Assembly (NCBI GenBank): GCA_023634235.1
Contig: JAMKCF010000011.1
Location: forward strand, 5,226,001 to 5,290,000
Direction: 5' to 3'
Origin: Pisaster brevispinus
Lineage: Eukaryota; Echinodermata; Asteroidea; Forcipulatida; Asteriidae
Length of the DNA: 64,000 bases
Position numbers and translations under genes: made by a program. A model generated the notes under the pieces. That model worked only from the letters and a program-made list of their open reading frames with translations, was not told the DNA's origin and did no database searches. The number at the start of each line of letters is the position of its first letter. The first letter of the stretch is position 1. Below, piece after piece: positions 11,501 through 24,075 of this stretch.

Positions 11501-13118
11501 GGCAACCTGTTAATTAGTGCATCCGGGGGTTTTTTTTCCCCGAAGTGAATGTGGTCCTTTTTATAGCTCCGATGAACGAGAATGTGATGCCCATCTGACA
11601 ACTCGGAACCCAAAATTGTTAATTAAATTTAAGTAAAAGCTGCTAAACTAACCACAGACTGCATGCACACGCTATAATGTGAAATATTATCTTTATTCGT
11701 CGTCAGAACATAGGCCCTGTAAGTTGCACACTTGCACGGTCGGTAAGTTTTGGGAGTGACAGCCCGGGAGAACCCGAGTAGGTTTGAAGTGAGATGACCA
11801 CTTCCACTGTCTAAGACATTCCATGAAGATGTTCTGATAACTGCAAAGGTCGGTTCTCTGTCTTCGTCTTCAGAGATTCTAGCTTAGGTGTGGGTTCACT
11901 TCAGAAATTTGCGTCACCTTTTGTAGAATATGTTTGTCTATATGCAAAATTCGATTCAGTTTATTCCGACCATGGAGGAAAAATTTCATTGATGCGTTAC
12001 ACTGAATATTTAAATCAATTTAACAACACCTAAGCAGAAAGTAACTAACCTAATTAACGTCTGGGCTGATCATTGAGAAGACGGACAGCGTATGGAGTTG
12101 AGATATTTGTCTGCATCGAAGTTAACTGCCATCTCCTATCACTCCTTAGTCTGATGAATATAGAAGAATTTGTTTGGTGGATGGTCGATGTTACTTTTGA
12201 CTGCCTCTGTTTTAGATAGAACCCTGTCAATGCAATTGTTTCATTCCATGTAATGGTGGCATTATTCTAAAGTTGGACGTAGGCCTAAAGTGGAAGCTTT
12301 TAGCAAAAAAAAAGGCAATGCCTTGTGTGTTCACTGTGTGATTGATGAAACCATGGAGGAAGGAAGAGGTGCTAAAATAAACTTAGAAAAGAGAGTAAGC
12401 AAGCGAGTACACGGATGCTGGTTCAAGCGTCGGGTGCCCCCTTTTATCCCAAATCCTAGCCACCCCCCCCCCCCCCCCACGATCATTATTCACATATCTT
12501 AAGATTCAGACAAATAGCAAACTCAATAAATTTCAAAATCATCCCCCACTTTTGGTTCAAACATAAATCTCTACGCCGCGAGTGGTTGTGGGCCTAGTCT
12601 CTCTTACGATACTTGGAGCGAAGCCCAGATTATTAGCCTACAACCCCCCCCCCCCAAAAAAAAGGGGGCATGCAAAGCGCATAGGGCAGCTAGGGCGCGT
12701 AACACAAGAAAATTTGCTTCACCTTCTCATTTCGGGTAAATATGAAAGTTTCTGAAGGCCGCCTGCCGACTCGATCAACTCAATGCAGCTCCGTCACGTC
12801 ACCGAGAGTTTGAAAATAAGGCATTCTTGGGTTCACAGCTCATCGATTTAACAACATACGAACACAGGCCCTTATATGACTAAACTGGTTATGAATGTGC
12901 GCGCCCTCCTACTGTGTAGGCCTACTTCATTGTCCCGTCACACGCCCGAGGGGAGCGCATCGTCACTATAGTAACGCCAATTTGGGGGTACGCGCAGTAA
13001 CACACGGGACCTTGTGACGAGCAGCAGGCTACTACTACACCTTGCATGTAATAACACTCAACTAAAAAGACTTGCATTGCGTCGGCCAAAACATTCCCTC
13101 AAAATATGGGTAGATTTT

Positions 13119-14135
13119 ATGTCTAAAAAAACAGAAAAAGCAAGACTGTTCGTCAATGAGGTAAGTGAATGTTATTGTGTGGATTTTGTTTCGGTGGTGG
13201 GTTCACCGTTTCCTGTACTTCTGTTGATCTATAGCCTTATTTTTGTATTGCCTTCCCAAATCATTTATGTAGGACTAGTAGTAGTAGGAGTGATCTGAGA
13301 AAAGTCCTAAAATGCCGGCACAAGGACGTCGAAATAGAATGTATCACTTACCCCATGAATCGACAGCAGGTCGCGCATAGCAGGTCAAAGTTTAAGATCG
13401 GTTTCATGTAGTTAGCTTCTCAATTTCGTCAATTTCCCTACGGTATAATTCGTGTTCTTCCACAGAAATCCACATTTCTAATCTGCAGACAATTTTTCAA
13501 GATAATGTAGAATTACGGCGGTCCCCTATCGTAACCTTGTCTTCAAACACCGAGTCAACGTACATTCAAACTCTAATACTTCTTTTCTACGGAAGCCCTC
13601 ACTAATTTGCCAATATTTGTTGCCATATTAATTAGTTGTATTTGGAACAACAATTAAGCCAAGTAGTTATAAGGAAAGTGTCGGGATGTTTCATCTTCGT
13701 TAATCAATTTAAACAATTTAAACGTGGAATACTGGTTACCCAGACTAAGATTCACCGATTGCATTTTGTACACCGTTTCTTCTCTTAGACCTGCCACTAA
13801 AATAACCAGCTCACTTCAAACCACAATGCAGTGTTATGAACCTACACACACACAAAACATATTTCAAAGAATACAAAATTTACGAGAGAAATACCAAGTC
13901 AGGAAAAAGACGACAATAGGAAGAATACATAAAATCATGGAGCAGATAAAATAAACGGGGACTCCAAAAAATCTCCAAACACCTGCGTATGTCGACGAGA
14001 TTGAACGTCTGTATGCAGTCAATCAGCTGTAGTCAATACCCACAGGTGGTTTTGGGGTTTGTGTATATATTATTATGAAGAAAACATTTCCATTCAGTAT
14101 GCTGAATATAAAAATAAACGTTTGTTGGTGTGTTT
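13119..14135 (+). other. Possible short unrecognised transcript
   Basis: ATG at 13119 opens 14 codons (MSKKTEKARLFVNE) ending in a strong donor, GAG|GTAAGT (13161). A pyrimidine-rich acceptor (ttcttctcttag, near 13789) precedes a lysine/arginine-rich open stretch ending IHKIMEQIK-stop at 13954. AATAAA at 14113-14118 is followed by a GT-rich element (GTTTGTTGGTGTGTTTCGTT), a textbook polyadenylation site. The phases of the two segments do not join, so either an exon is missing or these are chance signals. Confidence 0.2.
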
Positions 14136-15335
14136 CGTTGTTGTTAACTATTTATTTATTATTACTACTATTATTTTCATCAATGTGCACAAAATTCACC
14201 TGCTGATGACCAATGACTGTTGCATTTTTGTAATGGTTCTCCTGGCGTGGGAAGTGATATGGGAAGTCATTAATTTCCAACTCTACTAATAAAATGGACT
14301 CCCCCATGGAGAGGAAACGCCGTTAATAGAGGCACATCAAGGGCAAACTTCCATTTGAAAGCAAACAAATTGCACATTATTTTTTAGAAAAACAAAGTTT
14401 GATTTATTAACGGGTTCTTCTAAACATTGGATTTGTTCTCATAATGAAAAATAACGAGCAAATTTTTGCTACCTAAAATCTTTACATTTTTTTCCAAAAG
14501 GCGAATCAACAACGGTTCGGACTTCCATTCTGAGAAATCGTTTTGTTTTGATTTACATTATAGAAACTTCAGTTAACTGGAAAAGCCCAGCAAACCTGTT
14601 TTATTTTGTGGCTGGCACTCATCATTAGGGAGTGGTAGAACGGCATTTTGTGTTTTAGTTGAAGGACAACGATTTTCAGAGCATCTTTAGTTCTCTAACT
14701 TTTATCTATAGTCATCGTTATCATCAACATTATTGTGCGCGGCATAGCAACATGTACATGTAAATGTTATTCATGACGAGTGAATAAAAAAGACGCACAC
14801 GAGTCGCTGTTTACTCTCCCAAGAGCAGCGTGTGTGCGCAAGCGATAAACCCCATGTAACCGTTGCACCTCACTGAAGAGGTGTGTAAACTTCTGGCCCT
14901 CTAAACAAACAGATGAAACTGCGCAGAGGATATCGGATTTAGACAACTTGTTTATACTTCAGACATGATGCTGTTGTGTGACCAGTGGAAATTGGTTAAT
15001 TTCAGTAGTTTGGACGGTTTATAACAGTGCAGGCAACCGCAAAATCTAACCAACGGTAGGACAGCTTGGAAGAATGAATTATGGCAGCGAGAATGATTCC
15101 GTGGTGCCCACAAGACTGAGCGAAATACTTATCATTATTCGGGGTTGGGTGGGTAGGAAAGTGGTTGGGCAGGTATATGGCTTATCCAAAACCCTTACTC
15201 CATGGTGTAACTGCCGGTGCTAAATGAGCACGGACACTTTCATAGGTGTAGGTAAAACAGGCTCACTCTATATGAAATAAAATACGAGACAGCCCCGGTG
15301 GAGTATTTACCTGGGCTTGGCCGGTGTGGCATGAG

Positions 15336-15460
15336 ATTCTGTCCCCGGAGATTCTGTGATCCCCCACCCCCACCCCCATACGTCGACTTGTGTTGTGTAG
15401 AAATAAATTTACTGCATGGGGTGGGGGGGGGGGGGGGGGCACACGGACAGAATCTCCTAT
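15336..15460. repeat. Hairpin with C-tract and G-tract arms
   Basis: GGAGATTCTGTG followed by CCCCCACCCCCACCCCC is mirrored 40 bp later by GGGGTGGGGG... and CGGACAGAATCTCC. The arms are imperfect reverse complements with a loop of about 40 nt. The G strand could also form a quadruplex. Confidence 0.6.
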
Positions 15461-17177
15461 GACACCTGTATTTACCTCACTGTGGGCAAATGTTTCGATT
15501 TTCTTCTACACTGTAAATTATTATTCACACCAGTTCAATGTACCATCATTCTTATTTTTTCCTACCAGAATTTTCGATTCTTATTGTGGACTCAGCTACG
15601 CAAACGAGTTATCCAAACACGGCACACAATATCTAGACTTTGTCCTGTCACTTCTGTCCGCGGTAAAAGTATCTAAAAAATAAAGGCAAATATTTCAGAG
15701 ATAACTGGACGTCGAAAAGCACCTTCAGTAAGGGACAACGTAGTCATTCGAAACTGTTCTGGCTACCTATATTCACACTTGTCGGCATTATTTTTTACCG
15801 TGTTAATGAAACCTTCGCCCAGCATGCTGTGAAAATAATATAATATTATAAGGCAACGATCCTAAAGAATCAGAAGTTACAATTTTGTGGCCCTATGTCT
15901 ACACCTGGACGATTACCACAATATCACACACATGTACAATATATTTATTGACGAGTACATTTTGATTCCCTACTCTCACTCAAACACAATCAGTCAACCA
16001 TTTTGTGGGGGAAAAAACACCCCCCAAAAACTATATATGAATGTTTCCTTCCAAGTCTTCTGTCTTTAGGGGAACCTTTTATAATAATTACTGTTTCAAA
16101 AACGGGGAAAAGCAGTTCATGTTTTCTCGAGGATTGCAAATTTGTATTTTTTACTCATTTGTTTTCTTTTTCGATGTACTAATTTGAAAAGATCAAATTT
16201 ATGAGGGACGATTTTCTCGCTTATGACAGTTTTTTAGACAGAAATGTTTGTCTGGACTATTAAATAGGCTCTGGTGTCAACGTCTTAAAAATAATTTTCA
16301 GATTAAACAATGTTCACCTTCCCTCCCCGGGAAATTACGAATCCTTTACGTAAACTTTTACAGTTTTAAGACTGAACGAAAGACACTTGTACTCTCTCCC
16401 TTTCCATTAGTTTGCAATTATTACAATTAATTTGAACTTGTTTGGTGCTTGTACGTCATGGACGACCAAACTGGTGCCCCAAGCTATATTTCGCGTCACA
16501 AGTATAGTAGCCCGAAGAATCATCAGAACAGTTAGCGTGGCTTTGCCAACAGTATTGGAAATACAAGACTCATTTTGTTGATTTTACAACTATTGATGTT
16601 ATTCTGGTGTTACCGGCAAAGAAATACCATTGGTGGCAAGCGATACTGGCGCACGTATACATTGCCTTTGTATTGTTACCGATGGATAGCTTTCCTTTCA
16701 AATATTATGACATACATGTATATATATTATAGGCCCGCAGTTGATACAAACCCACAGTCATGGTAATATCAAAATGGCACTCGACCACACGTTCTACATT
16801 TTGTTTCGTGGTGATAATAAAATAAAATCAACACCACAAACAAAATTCAGCTGAGATTAAACCTGGTTTGTCTAAGAGTACACAAAGTTACCGCTTTCTG
16901 CCAATAATTTCTGGTAACTGCCACTAAAAAAACCTTACAAGAAATCCAGTTTCATATAATTATTGTGTGAATCCACCACTAGCTCACTCACGTTGACATT
17001 AAATTTGATGCCATGCAATGGACAAGTGGAATGCAGCGGCTTTGTTGATAGATCGCGACATGCGTTGATGCCGACAATACGGGGTTCATTTTTTTATTGC
17101 TGTCAAAGTTCAAGTCTTGGGACAATATAGAACACAGTTTTGAAAAACTGTTGTTGAGCCTGTTCAACCTGATCTCT

Positions 17178-17298
17178 CACGCGTAAAAAACAAAACACAA
17201 ACAAACAAACAAACAAACAAACACCCCAACAAACAAACAAACAAACCGACGCTTCATTTTAAAATATGCGTCGGTTTGCTTGGGTTTTTTTTACACGT
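17178..17298. repeat. Palindromic element with CAAA microsatellite
   Basis: ACAAACCGACGC and GCGTCGGTTTGCT face each other across 15 bp (around 17241-17281). Outer arms CGCGTAAAAAACAAA and GTTTTTTTTACACG extend the pairing. The left arm contains an expanded (CAAA)n run that breaks symmetry. Confidence 0.6.
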
Positions 17299-17322
17299 GC
17301 AAATATTGTTTTCAAATTGTGC

Positions 17323-17341
17323 GGTTGCTTCGCAGGCAACC
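17323..17341. promoter_or_regulatory. X-box-like inverted repeat upstream of SAXO5
   Basis: GGTTGC and GCAACC face each other across seven bases, 570 bp before the SAXO5 start; GGTAAC at 17406-17411 is a further RFX half-site (TGCCATGTGGTAAC). RFX factors control many ciliary genes through such sites with 1-3 bp spacing, so the seven-base spacer is non-canonical. Confidence 0.3.
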
Positions 17342-17908
17342 GGGACTACAGTTCATTAGCACATGCGCCAAGTCCCACGCGGACGTTTAACTCAGACTGC
17401 CATGTGGTAACTAATAATAGTATTTTAAAAACGAAAAGAAGATAAGCCCATATTTTACGGATGACTAATGCCTACAAGCGACGACATTCAAAATTACAGG
17501 TTTTAACCAAAGTATATGTTTTTTTTTAATAAATCAAAACCTATATGAAAACGTAAAGGACAAAATGCATACAAAAAAGACATGTATAACAAGAACAACA
17601 AACAGAAGAAAGAAAGGGGAACAAAACATTTCTCTATTACGCGGTTGCTTCTCCCGCTATGAGGTGACCACGATAGACCGAAATCTTTACAAAGTCAATC
17701 ATGGGATCCAGGCGCCATTGTTACCGGTACTTCATTTAATTATCCGGAAAATACATTATAAAGAAGTCTTTCTCTTGTTTTCTCATCAGCATTTTCTCAT
17801 CACTACATGTGTAAACTCTTCGCGCCAGGCTGAATGTTTTCGCTTGTGTAAAAACCACACAATATTGAAGCTTCTTTCTCCTTGAAGCATAACTTTAACA
17901 AAATCAAG

Positions 17909-20900
17909 ATGTCTTCTGAATCTGTCGTCCTGCCGGCCATTCCTCGCATCCCCGTCCAGCTCAAGGGCAAAGACTTCCTCGTCTCCTCCCACTTCCGCAT
18001 CGGCAATGACCGCCGCCTGTCACGCAGCGCCCTGAAGCGCAGCACCTTCACCAAGGACTACGTGGTGCACGACCACTATGGGCGAGAAGCCGCTTCCGAC
18101 CCACCAGCCCCTGCCGAGGTGATGCATCGAGACCCGAACCAGGTCAGCCAGAACGCAACCGAATCCAACGTCTCATTCACAGGTACCACCCTCCCCAAGG
18201 TGTCCATGTGTCTCAAACTCAACAAGACCAACTTCAAGATGGACGCAGACGAGAGGGTGGACTCCTTCCACACCACCCACGCCAGCCACTACTACCCCAA
18301 GCCACTGAGTAGGAGCTTCCCGCTGGATAACGCCATGAAGAGCTACGTTCCTCAAGGAGATAAAGAGAAGGAGAAGATGCCGATGTCTGACTACAGAGAT
18401 AACTTTCTCGGCCATGACACCAAGGTGTTCAAGGTGGAAAGGGCACCTTGCATGCATGACGGTAAGCACTGACAAGATTTTTTTGAACTTCATCTAGATT
18501 TACCGAAAACAATGGATGTATTTGCGATGATTGTACTGTAACTCTCCTCCCGACGGTCCTCGGTCGGGGACCCTCGGATCGGAGGAAAATTAGGATCTTC
18601 GCAACTAGAGTGGCGACACTCATTTTTTGTTTCTCCTTTTGAAGCCCTTGGCAATAAAACAAAAGTACAACACCTAGAGCTAATTCCACAAACATTCTAC
18701 TAAAGACGAGCTTACAACAAACTATCACATGGTTGTCACCCGTAATCTATACTATTTTTCACTTTCCACACCACGTAAAGCTTCAAATCCAACAACATAA
18801 TAAAGCTTATATTTAGGTTCTCATCAAGCTACGACGTCTTGCATTCACTCCATATTCAAATCAACTTCTGAAAAACATTCTTCAAAGCAATTAAGATCAA
18901 TTAATTAAACTAAGATCTGGGATTCATGCTCTTCTTTTATGTATTCTAGAAAACATTTTTTACGTTGTTCGGTGGCCGAATTACTATAACTATTTTGAAG
19001 GTCAATAATTCAACTTATTTTGGGTGATATTCTTACAGGAGGCCCCAGTACAATCCGAGGCGAGGGCAGAACCCACACCCAGTTCGCCACATCCACGGAG
19101 GAGCAGTTTCCGGGCAGATATTTACCCTACGTTGCAGTCAAACCGAACGTAAGAGGGAGTTAATTATCCACAGACCTAGAAAAAAAAACCCACCTACATA
19201 TTTTATTCATTTCACTAAACCAGGGCTCTACAAAGCACATAGATTCATCAGTTGTCAGTATTACCATAGTGATTTGTATTGTGACATCACACTTTGCTTA
19301 GCAATTGAGATCGATTGGCAGTTAGAAGCAATTTTGTATGTGTGTGTGTGAACAATTTACTCCAGACCTAGACAAGTTTATCCTAACCAAGCTTTCTGAA
19401 AACACAGGCAACATTTACTAAAATAATTTGACTTTCTACCCTCCCCCAAAACAGCTTCTTGGTTCTAACATCCCAAAAGGCGACCAGGAGAAGTTGGTCC
19501 ACAAAGAGACCACCCAGGTCATGTCCTACCCAAAACCCGGCAGCGCCAACTACCGCGTTTACAGAAGGGACAATGCCTTGACCAGGCTGGGGGACAACAC
19601 CTACAAGGTGGGGCATGCTAAGAAGTACGACAAGTTTGAAACGACAGCCGCGCAGTCCTTCCAGTTGGATAAAATGCCAGGTTTGAAAATGTGTAGCTTT
19701 CTAAAAACTTATTTACCTGTACAAGTCTAATAATTAACATGATCAAGACAAACCCCTATCGAAAGCTTATTTTGAAATGAAAATGATCGCCTCGTACATT
19801 CTGTGCCACACTGCTCAGCTCTGACCCTCCACCATTGTATTGTAAGGCATTTAACACAGGAGAGAGACAAAAATGCTGAGAAGTTTTACACCAGTTTATT
19901 CTTGGCCAGTCCTTCTCGTTGGGTAAAATGCCATGTTTGAAAATATTTAGCTTCTTACAGTTCAAAAGTTCTTATTTCCTTTTATAAATTTAAATAGATT
20001 TTATGATGAACCACATCAAAACTCTTTTTTGGGGGGACTACCACATTTCACAGGCCGGATACTTCACAGAGGCAACAGAGTAGAGGCAATTTCCTCCATG
20101 TGCCTTGGTTATCGCCTTAGTGCCCCATGAAAATGTTCCAGTAGAAATGTAACTTTCTCTCATAGAGGTGCCCATTGCTACTAAGGCAGACTGTCTTACC
20201 TTTGCAAGAACAAAGTATAATCAGGTCTGATCTGATGTTAGATCGCTCAGCCATGATACTCCATCATAATTTCCTTTGGCACTAAAGGGGGAGGGGCAAA
20301 AGCAGAACATCAGCTTGAGAACATCAGCTTGATGTAAAGAAGGTCTCTGAGGTCAGATCCAGTTTTAGGATTTTGAAAAAAAAATGCACTTGACAGGTAT
20401 CAAACACAGAGGCATTTTACACCATTTTAACGTGAAGTTAGAGACTTGTAATTTTCACCCGTTTTCATAAGGACTCTATTGGAAAATGAGTGAAACATAA
20501 AACTGAATTTGACCTTGGGCTCGGAGTCCCTCTTAAGAAGTTGTATGCCAGCATTTTGGACCGGACAGTCAACTGCTTATTTCTAGTTTTGAAATTGAAT
20601 TGTATATGTCTATTTTTCCTTGTGCAGAGCCAACACAGATCGTCTCATATGACAGCAATGCCAGTAGTTTTCCTGAGGGGGATCGAAACCCAGAGAGAGT
20701 GAAGAATCGAGTGACTACCACCAACTACACGTCCTACCACAAAAAGGTGAGGTTAAAAATCAAACATATTTTGTGTCATGTCAAATATTGCCAGGAGGTC
20801 CAGAGCATTGGAATCAAGTTCTGATGGCTGAATCGCCAGAGTGTGGGTTCGATTCCCAGTCATGACACTTAGGTTCTTGAGCAAGCACTTAAACCATGAT

Positions 20901-23571
20901 TGCTTCTCTTAACCCGGGTGTGTAAATGGGAACCTGAGAGGACTGAATCAGTATCGTGTTGGATCAACCCCTTGGCGCTAATTTAAGCAGCTTGGGGTTG
21001 TATGCTTCCCCAGGGAGTTGAGAAAGTTTGAGGAAGGGAATAAGTATGCCTAATGAACAGGGATAAAAATGTTGTGAAGTGCCTTGATCTAGCCACTAAG
21101 ACATGTGCGCAATTCTATTATAAGGTTTTACAAGCTTGCATAAGTTTTTTCAATTATTACCAAACATACATCACACCTTTTGAGTTCCATTACATCACTG
21201 ACCAACCAACCAGTGAAATTGACATCAAGTATAGGTGGTCGCATTTTAGTAATGGTTTAGTAAAGATTTTGTCAGGGTTTTTTTTCTTTCAAGTTTATAT
21301 TTTTGTGTATATTAATTGTGGCAATTCGAGTAACCTTTTATGATTTAGGGGGGGTCTCCAAATTTTTCTCAACATTGACAGCAGGGAGGTCAGATAAAAC
21401 TAATTGCAATTACAAATATAAATTTGTAAGTACAGTTTAAAAGCATCCTTAAAGTTCTTCTTGAATCTTGGCAAAGATGGAAAAAGATGCACATAAAAAA
21501 GGTGGCTGCAGCAAATCTAAAAGATTATTCATCCCAGTGTTTGGGTGACTGGTGCTCAGCTAGAAGCAGTCGGTTTGAAGACCTTAGACCACTCTGCCCT
21601 GGTGTGTATAGCACAATCAAATGAAAAAATGTTGAATAGGTACTAGTATGAGCTTGATAATCAGTGAGCTTTCAGACTGAGCATAACAATTTTGATTCTC
21701 ATACTTTGTCTTCAAGTTTAACAGGATTTGTTTTCTCTCTATTAAAACAGCCCCCTGGCAGTTTCCACAATGACATCATATCCGGTGCAAACAAACTCAC
21801 CTCCAGTAGAGTCACCTTTGGCGTACCGAGCCAGAACTCGGCATATTACTCCACGACGCAAACCGATGCCTACCCAGCATTCAGCGTACCTGTAGAACGA
21901 GTCGCCGGTCATCAGAAAAGCAAAGTACCTCTGGACTACTATGGGACAGGTAAGAACAATAGATGTTGTAGAATAATTTGATGAACTAGTACATTCATGT
22001 TAAATGGGTAACATGCTTTGGTCTTCCTTTAGTCTCGAGAATGAAGCCAATAATGGAAGTCATTTGCTGATTATTTACCAAATCTCTAGATGGGTAAAAT
22101 ACTATTGTAGAGTAGTTGGTCTGGGTCTCCATCCCCTAGGTCTCGTTGATGAGGGCTCCTGAACTTCCTGGTTGTTAAATATCATATGATTTACAATTTT
22201 ACATAGACTGATCCTCGAGAAGATGATAAGAGGATCCACAGATAATCACTAAACAATACACAGCTAAATATTTTGAATAATAAAGTGATAAACAGGAATC
22301 AACCGTCAGCAAATTGTACTTTTTCACATAATATAATCTATAAATACACAACTGTATATCAATTGACCCGACCTCCAATAGTACTTGCTAGAATAAAAAG
22401 TATTGCCTTATCGGCCATTCAATTTGCTTCACAGGACAAGAGGTAAATACCTCAACGACGAAGGATAACTTTCCTTCTTGGGAGGAGTTCCCAAGATACA
22501 CAGTAAGCAAGGAGGCCCTAGCAAAGGTAAGACGCACATGATCCAGCCATGAACGAACTTTCCCCATGCTGTGTAGTATGTGTATAAGCATTACAGCGCA
22601 AGATGCCCATAGCAACATCATTAGCAACAGCCACATCCGTAGCCGCAGCTGCCAATATACCATTTGCGAGTTAGATTTGAATAATGCCACAATAATTTGG
22701 TACAATGATTGGCTTAGTCAAGTTACTGGTTAAATTTGAATTCCTCAGACTACAGAGACAGTTGCTACGTCACATGATTCGGGGCAAGCTTTTCCATAGT
22801 TGTGTACAGTAAGAGATGGCGGACACCAACACATTGATACATAATTCTGAATGAATGTGTATGGCACAATGGTCTGAGGCTCTGCCCATCTGGGGTTGCT
22901 GTACAAAAGCTTGCCTCGAACCATTTGACATAGCATCTGTCTCTATAGTCTGAGGAATTCCAATTTAATCAGTAACTTGTGACTAAGCAAGTCATTGTAC
23001 CAGACATGAATAAAATCTAACTCGCAAATGGCTTATCTGAACAAGGCCTTACCTTTTCACTACCTGCAGAAGGAGTCGGCACAAACTCCTAAAATTGGAA
23101 ACAAAAGAGCAAATTTTAAGGATTTGTTAATTGTACACCTTAATCATGTGACAAAGTTGACGTTTCAGAGAAAACAATGACAAAAACGGTTGATGTCTTT
23201 GGAAGAGTAAATTCAATGTATTCCTCTAGATTTTGCTAAACACACTGTACCCCCAAAAACCTGTGAAAAATGTACATCAATAGAGATTACACTGTATGGT
23301 TTGATATTTTGTCATAGATTGTGCCCATCCAAAAGTGCCTTGTTTCTTGTGCAAATTTCAAGCCCTCATAAATCATATTCCAGATATTGATTTTGTACAT
23401 TTTTTTTCCTCACAGCTCCGGACTTCCAACATCACACCTCCCCTCCATGGTAACCGTGAATTCAGCACCACCCACCTCTCTTCTTACACTACCAAGAAGG
23501 TTAACAGATACCAGTATGACAGTGGTAAACTGCAACGAAGCTCCGTCCCACTTGGTACCATGACGATATGA
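17909..23571 (+). CDS. SAXO5: TEX45/SAXO5-like stabiliser of axonemal microtubules
   Basis: Family proteins bind the inside or surface of axonemal microtubules in cilia and sperm flagella. Exons: 17909-18461, 19039-19148, 19455-19680, 20628-20746, 21751-21949, 22435-22526, 23416-23571; the sum is 1455 nt, a 484 aa protein in unbroken frame. I start at ATG 17909 (A at -3); an in-frame TTG further upstream is not a start. The N-terminus KGKDFLVSSHFRIGNDRRL matches human TEX45 SDFLRASHFSLGPDPRL. The order GDKEK...YRDNF...GGP also follows TEX45, as does the ending SSVPLGT (human ESFVPLGT). Short repeated motifs with aromatic/Ser/Thr patterns (FHTTHASHYY, FATSTEEQF, YTSYHKK, FSTTHLSSYTTK) are spread along the protein, like the microtubule-binding repeats of SAXO proteins. 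No membrane segment or signal peptide. Testis or ciliated-cell expression is expected from the family. Confidence 0.87.
20050..20235 (+). repeat. Dispersed repeat family R6
   Basis: SAXO5 intron 3 copy of the element at 4930 and 55555. Shared blocks include GATACTTCACAGAGGCAAC, GAAAATGTTCCAGTAGAAAT and TCATAGAGGTGCCCATT. Confidence 0.6.
20795..21110 (+). repeat. tRNA-Leu-headed SINE, variant body
   Basis: The head has GGGTTCGATTCCCAGTCATG (B box), then the S1 segment CTTGAGCAAGCACTTAAACC. It then diverges into a body with AACCCGGGTGTGTAAATGGG and TATGCTTCCCCAGGGAGTTG, which is also found at 27840-27975. It lies in SAXO5 intron 4. Confidence 0.7.
22660..23031. mobile_element. 372-bp foldback (MITE-like) element in SAXO5 intron 6
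   Basis: The ends CCATTTGCGAGTTAGATTT and AAATCTAACTCGCAAATGG are exact reverse complements. Inner blocks also pair (GGTACAATGATTGGCTTAGT with ACTAAGCAAGTCATTGTACC; GAATTCCTCAGACTACAGAG with CTATAGTCTGAGGAATTC), giving arms of roughly 140 bp. There is no ORF. A diverged relative without clear ends lies at about 26485-26740. Confidence 0.8.
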
Positions 23572-23924
23572 GGAGGCCAAAATATTTGTATTATAAAAAT
23601 GAAATATTTTCTATTAACTTATGACTACGTGCTCCCAATATTTCTATTCAAAATAGTACTGAATTCATTTTGTATTCAATTACTTTCTCACTTATGATTT
23701 GTGGCATTTTATACTGTAAATAGCTTTTCACAGAGACATATTTCTTTTCCATGTCTAATAATTTATGACCCAAAATGCTCAGGCATGGGTCCTGTTGTAT
23801 ATTGCTAAAGTTTTAAACCGAAACACAAGCATACACAAATAGTTGAGGTGCATCTTTAAGAGGTTCATTTAAGCACAGCCACGATGAGTTCAACTGGGGA
23901 AAAGTGTGATGTCATTGCTTAAAG

Positions 23925-24075
23925 ATAGGGTCATAGATTGGTTTGGTTTTAATCACTGTAATGCTGATATAAAGGCAAAAATTATAAAGAAAGATACAAT
24001 AAAAGTTATATATGTGAAAGTTTCAGCTGAATACCGTGTCTAGCAATATTTTTTGCTCAAGCAGCTCTAAGAAAT
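23925..24075 (+). repeat. Dispersed repeat family R8 (partial)
   Basis: Shares CATAGATTGGTTT, GATACAATAAAAG/ATACAAG, and GAAAGTTTCAGCTGAATAC with 43925-44235. It appears to supply the SAXO5 3' UTR end. Confidence 0.6.
23998..24003 (+). promoter_or_regulatory. Candidate polyadenylation signal of SAXO5
   Basis: AATAAA about 430 nt beyond the stop codon. It sits inside a dispersed repeat (23925-24075; also at 43925-44235), where AATAAAGATACAAG recurs. So the signal may be repeat-borne. Confidence 0.4.

Larger units (their letters stand above)
11501..17900. other. Intergenic interval between divergent PMF1 and SAXO5
   Basis: No gene recognised with confidence. It contains poly-C and poly-G tracts (12463, 12645, 15421), a possible short transcript (about 13000-14135), a G/C-tract hairpin (about 15336-15460), a palindromic element with a CAAA microsatellite (17178-17298) and the SAXO5 upstream region. 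The longest open frames are under 100 codons and show no family resemblance. Confidence 0.5.

Noticed and set aside
15390..15683. 97-codon frame after the poly-G tract
   Set aside because: The frame runs through a homopolymer and has no family resemblance.
17882..17908. Upstream in-frame extension of SAXO5
   Set aside because: It begins with TTG; the first ATG in good context is 17909.
22388..22705. Minus-strand open frame overlapping a SAXO5 exon
   Set aside because: Shadow of the real exon and the foldback element; no motif.
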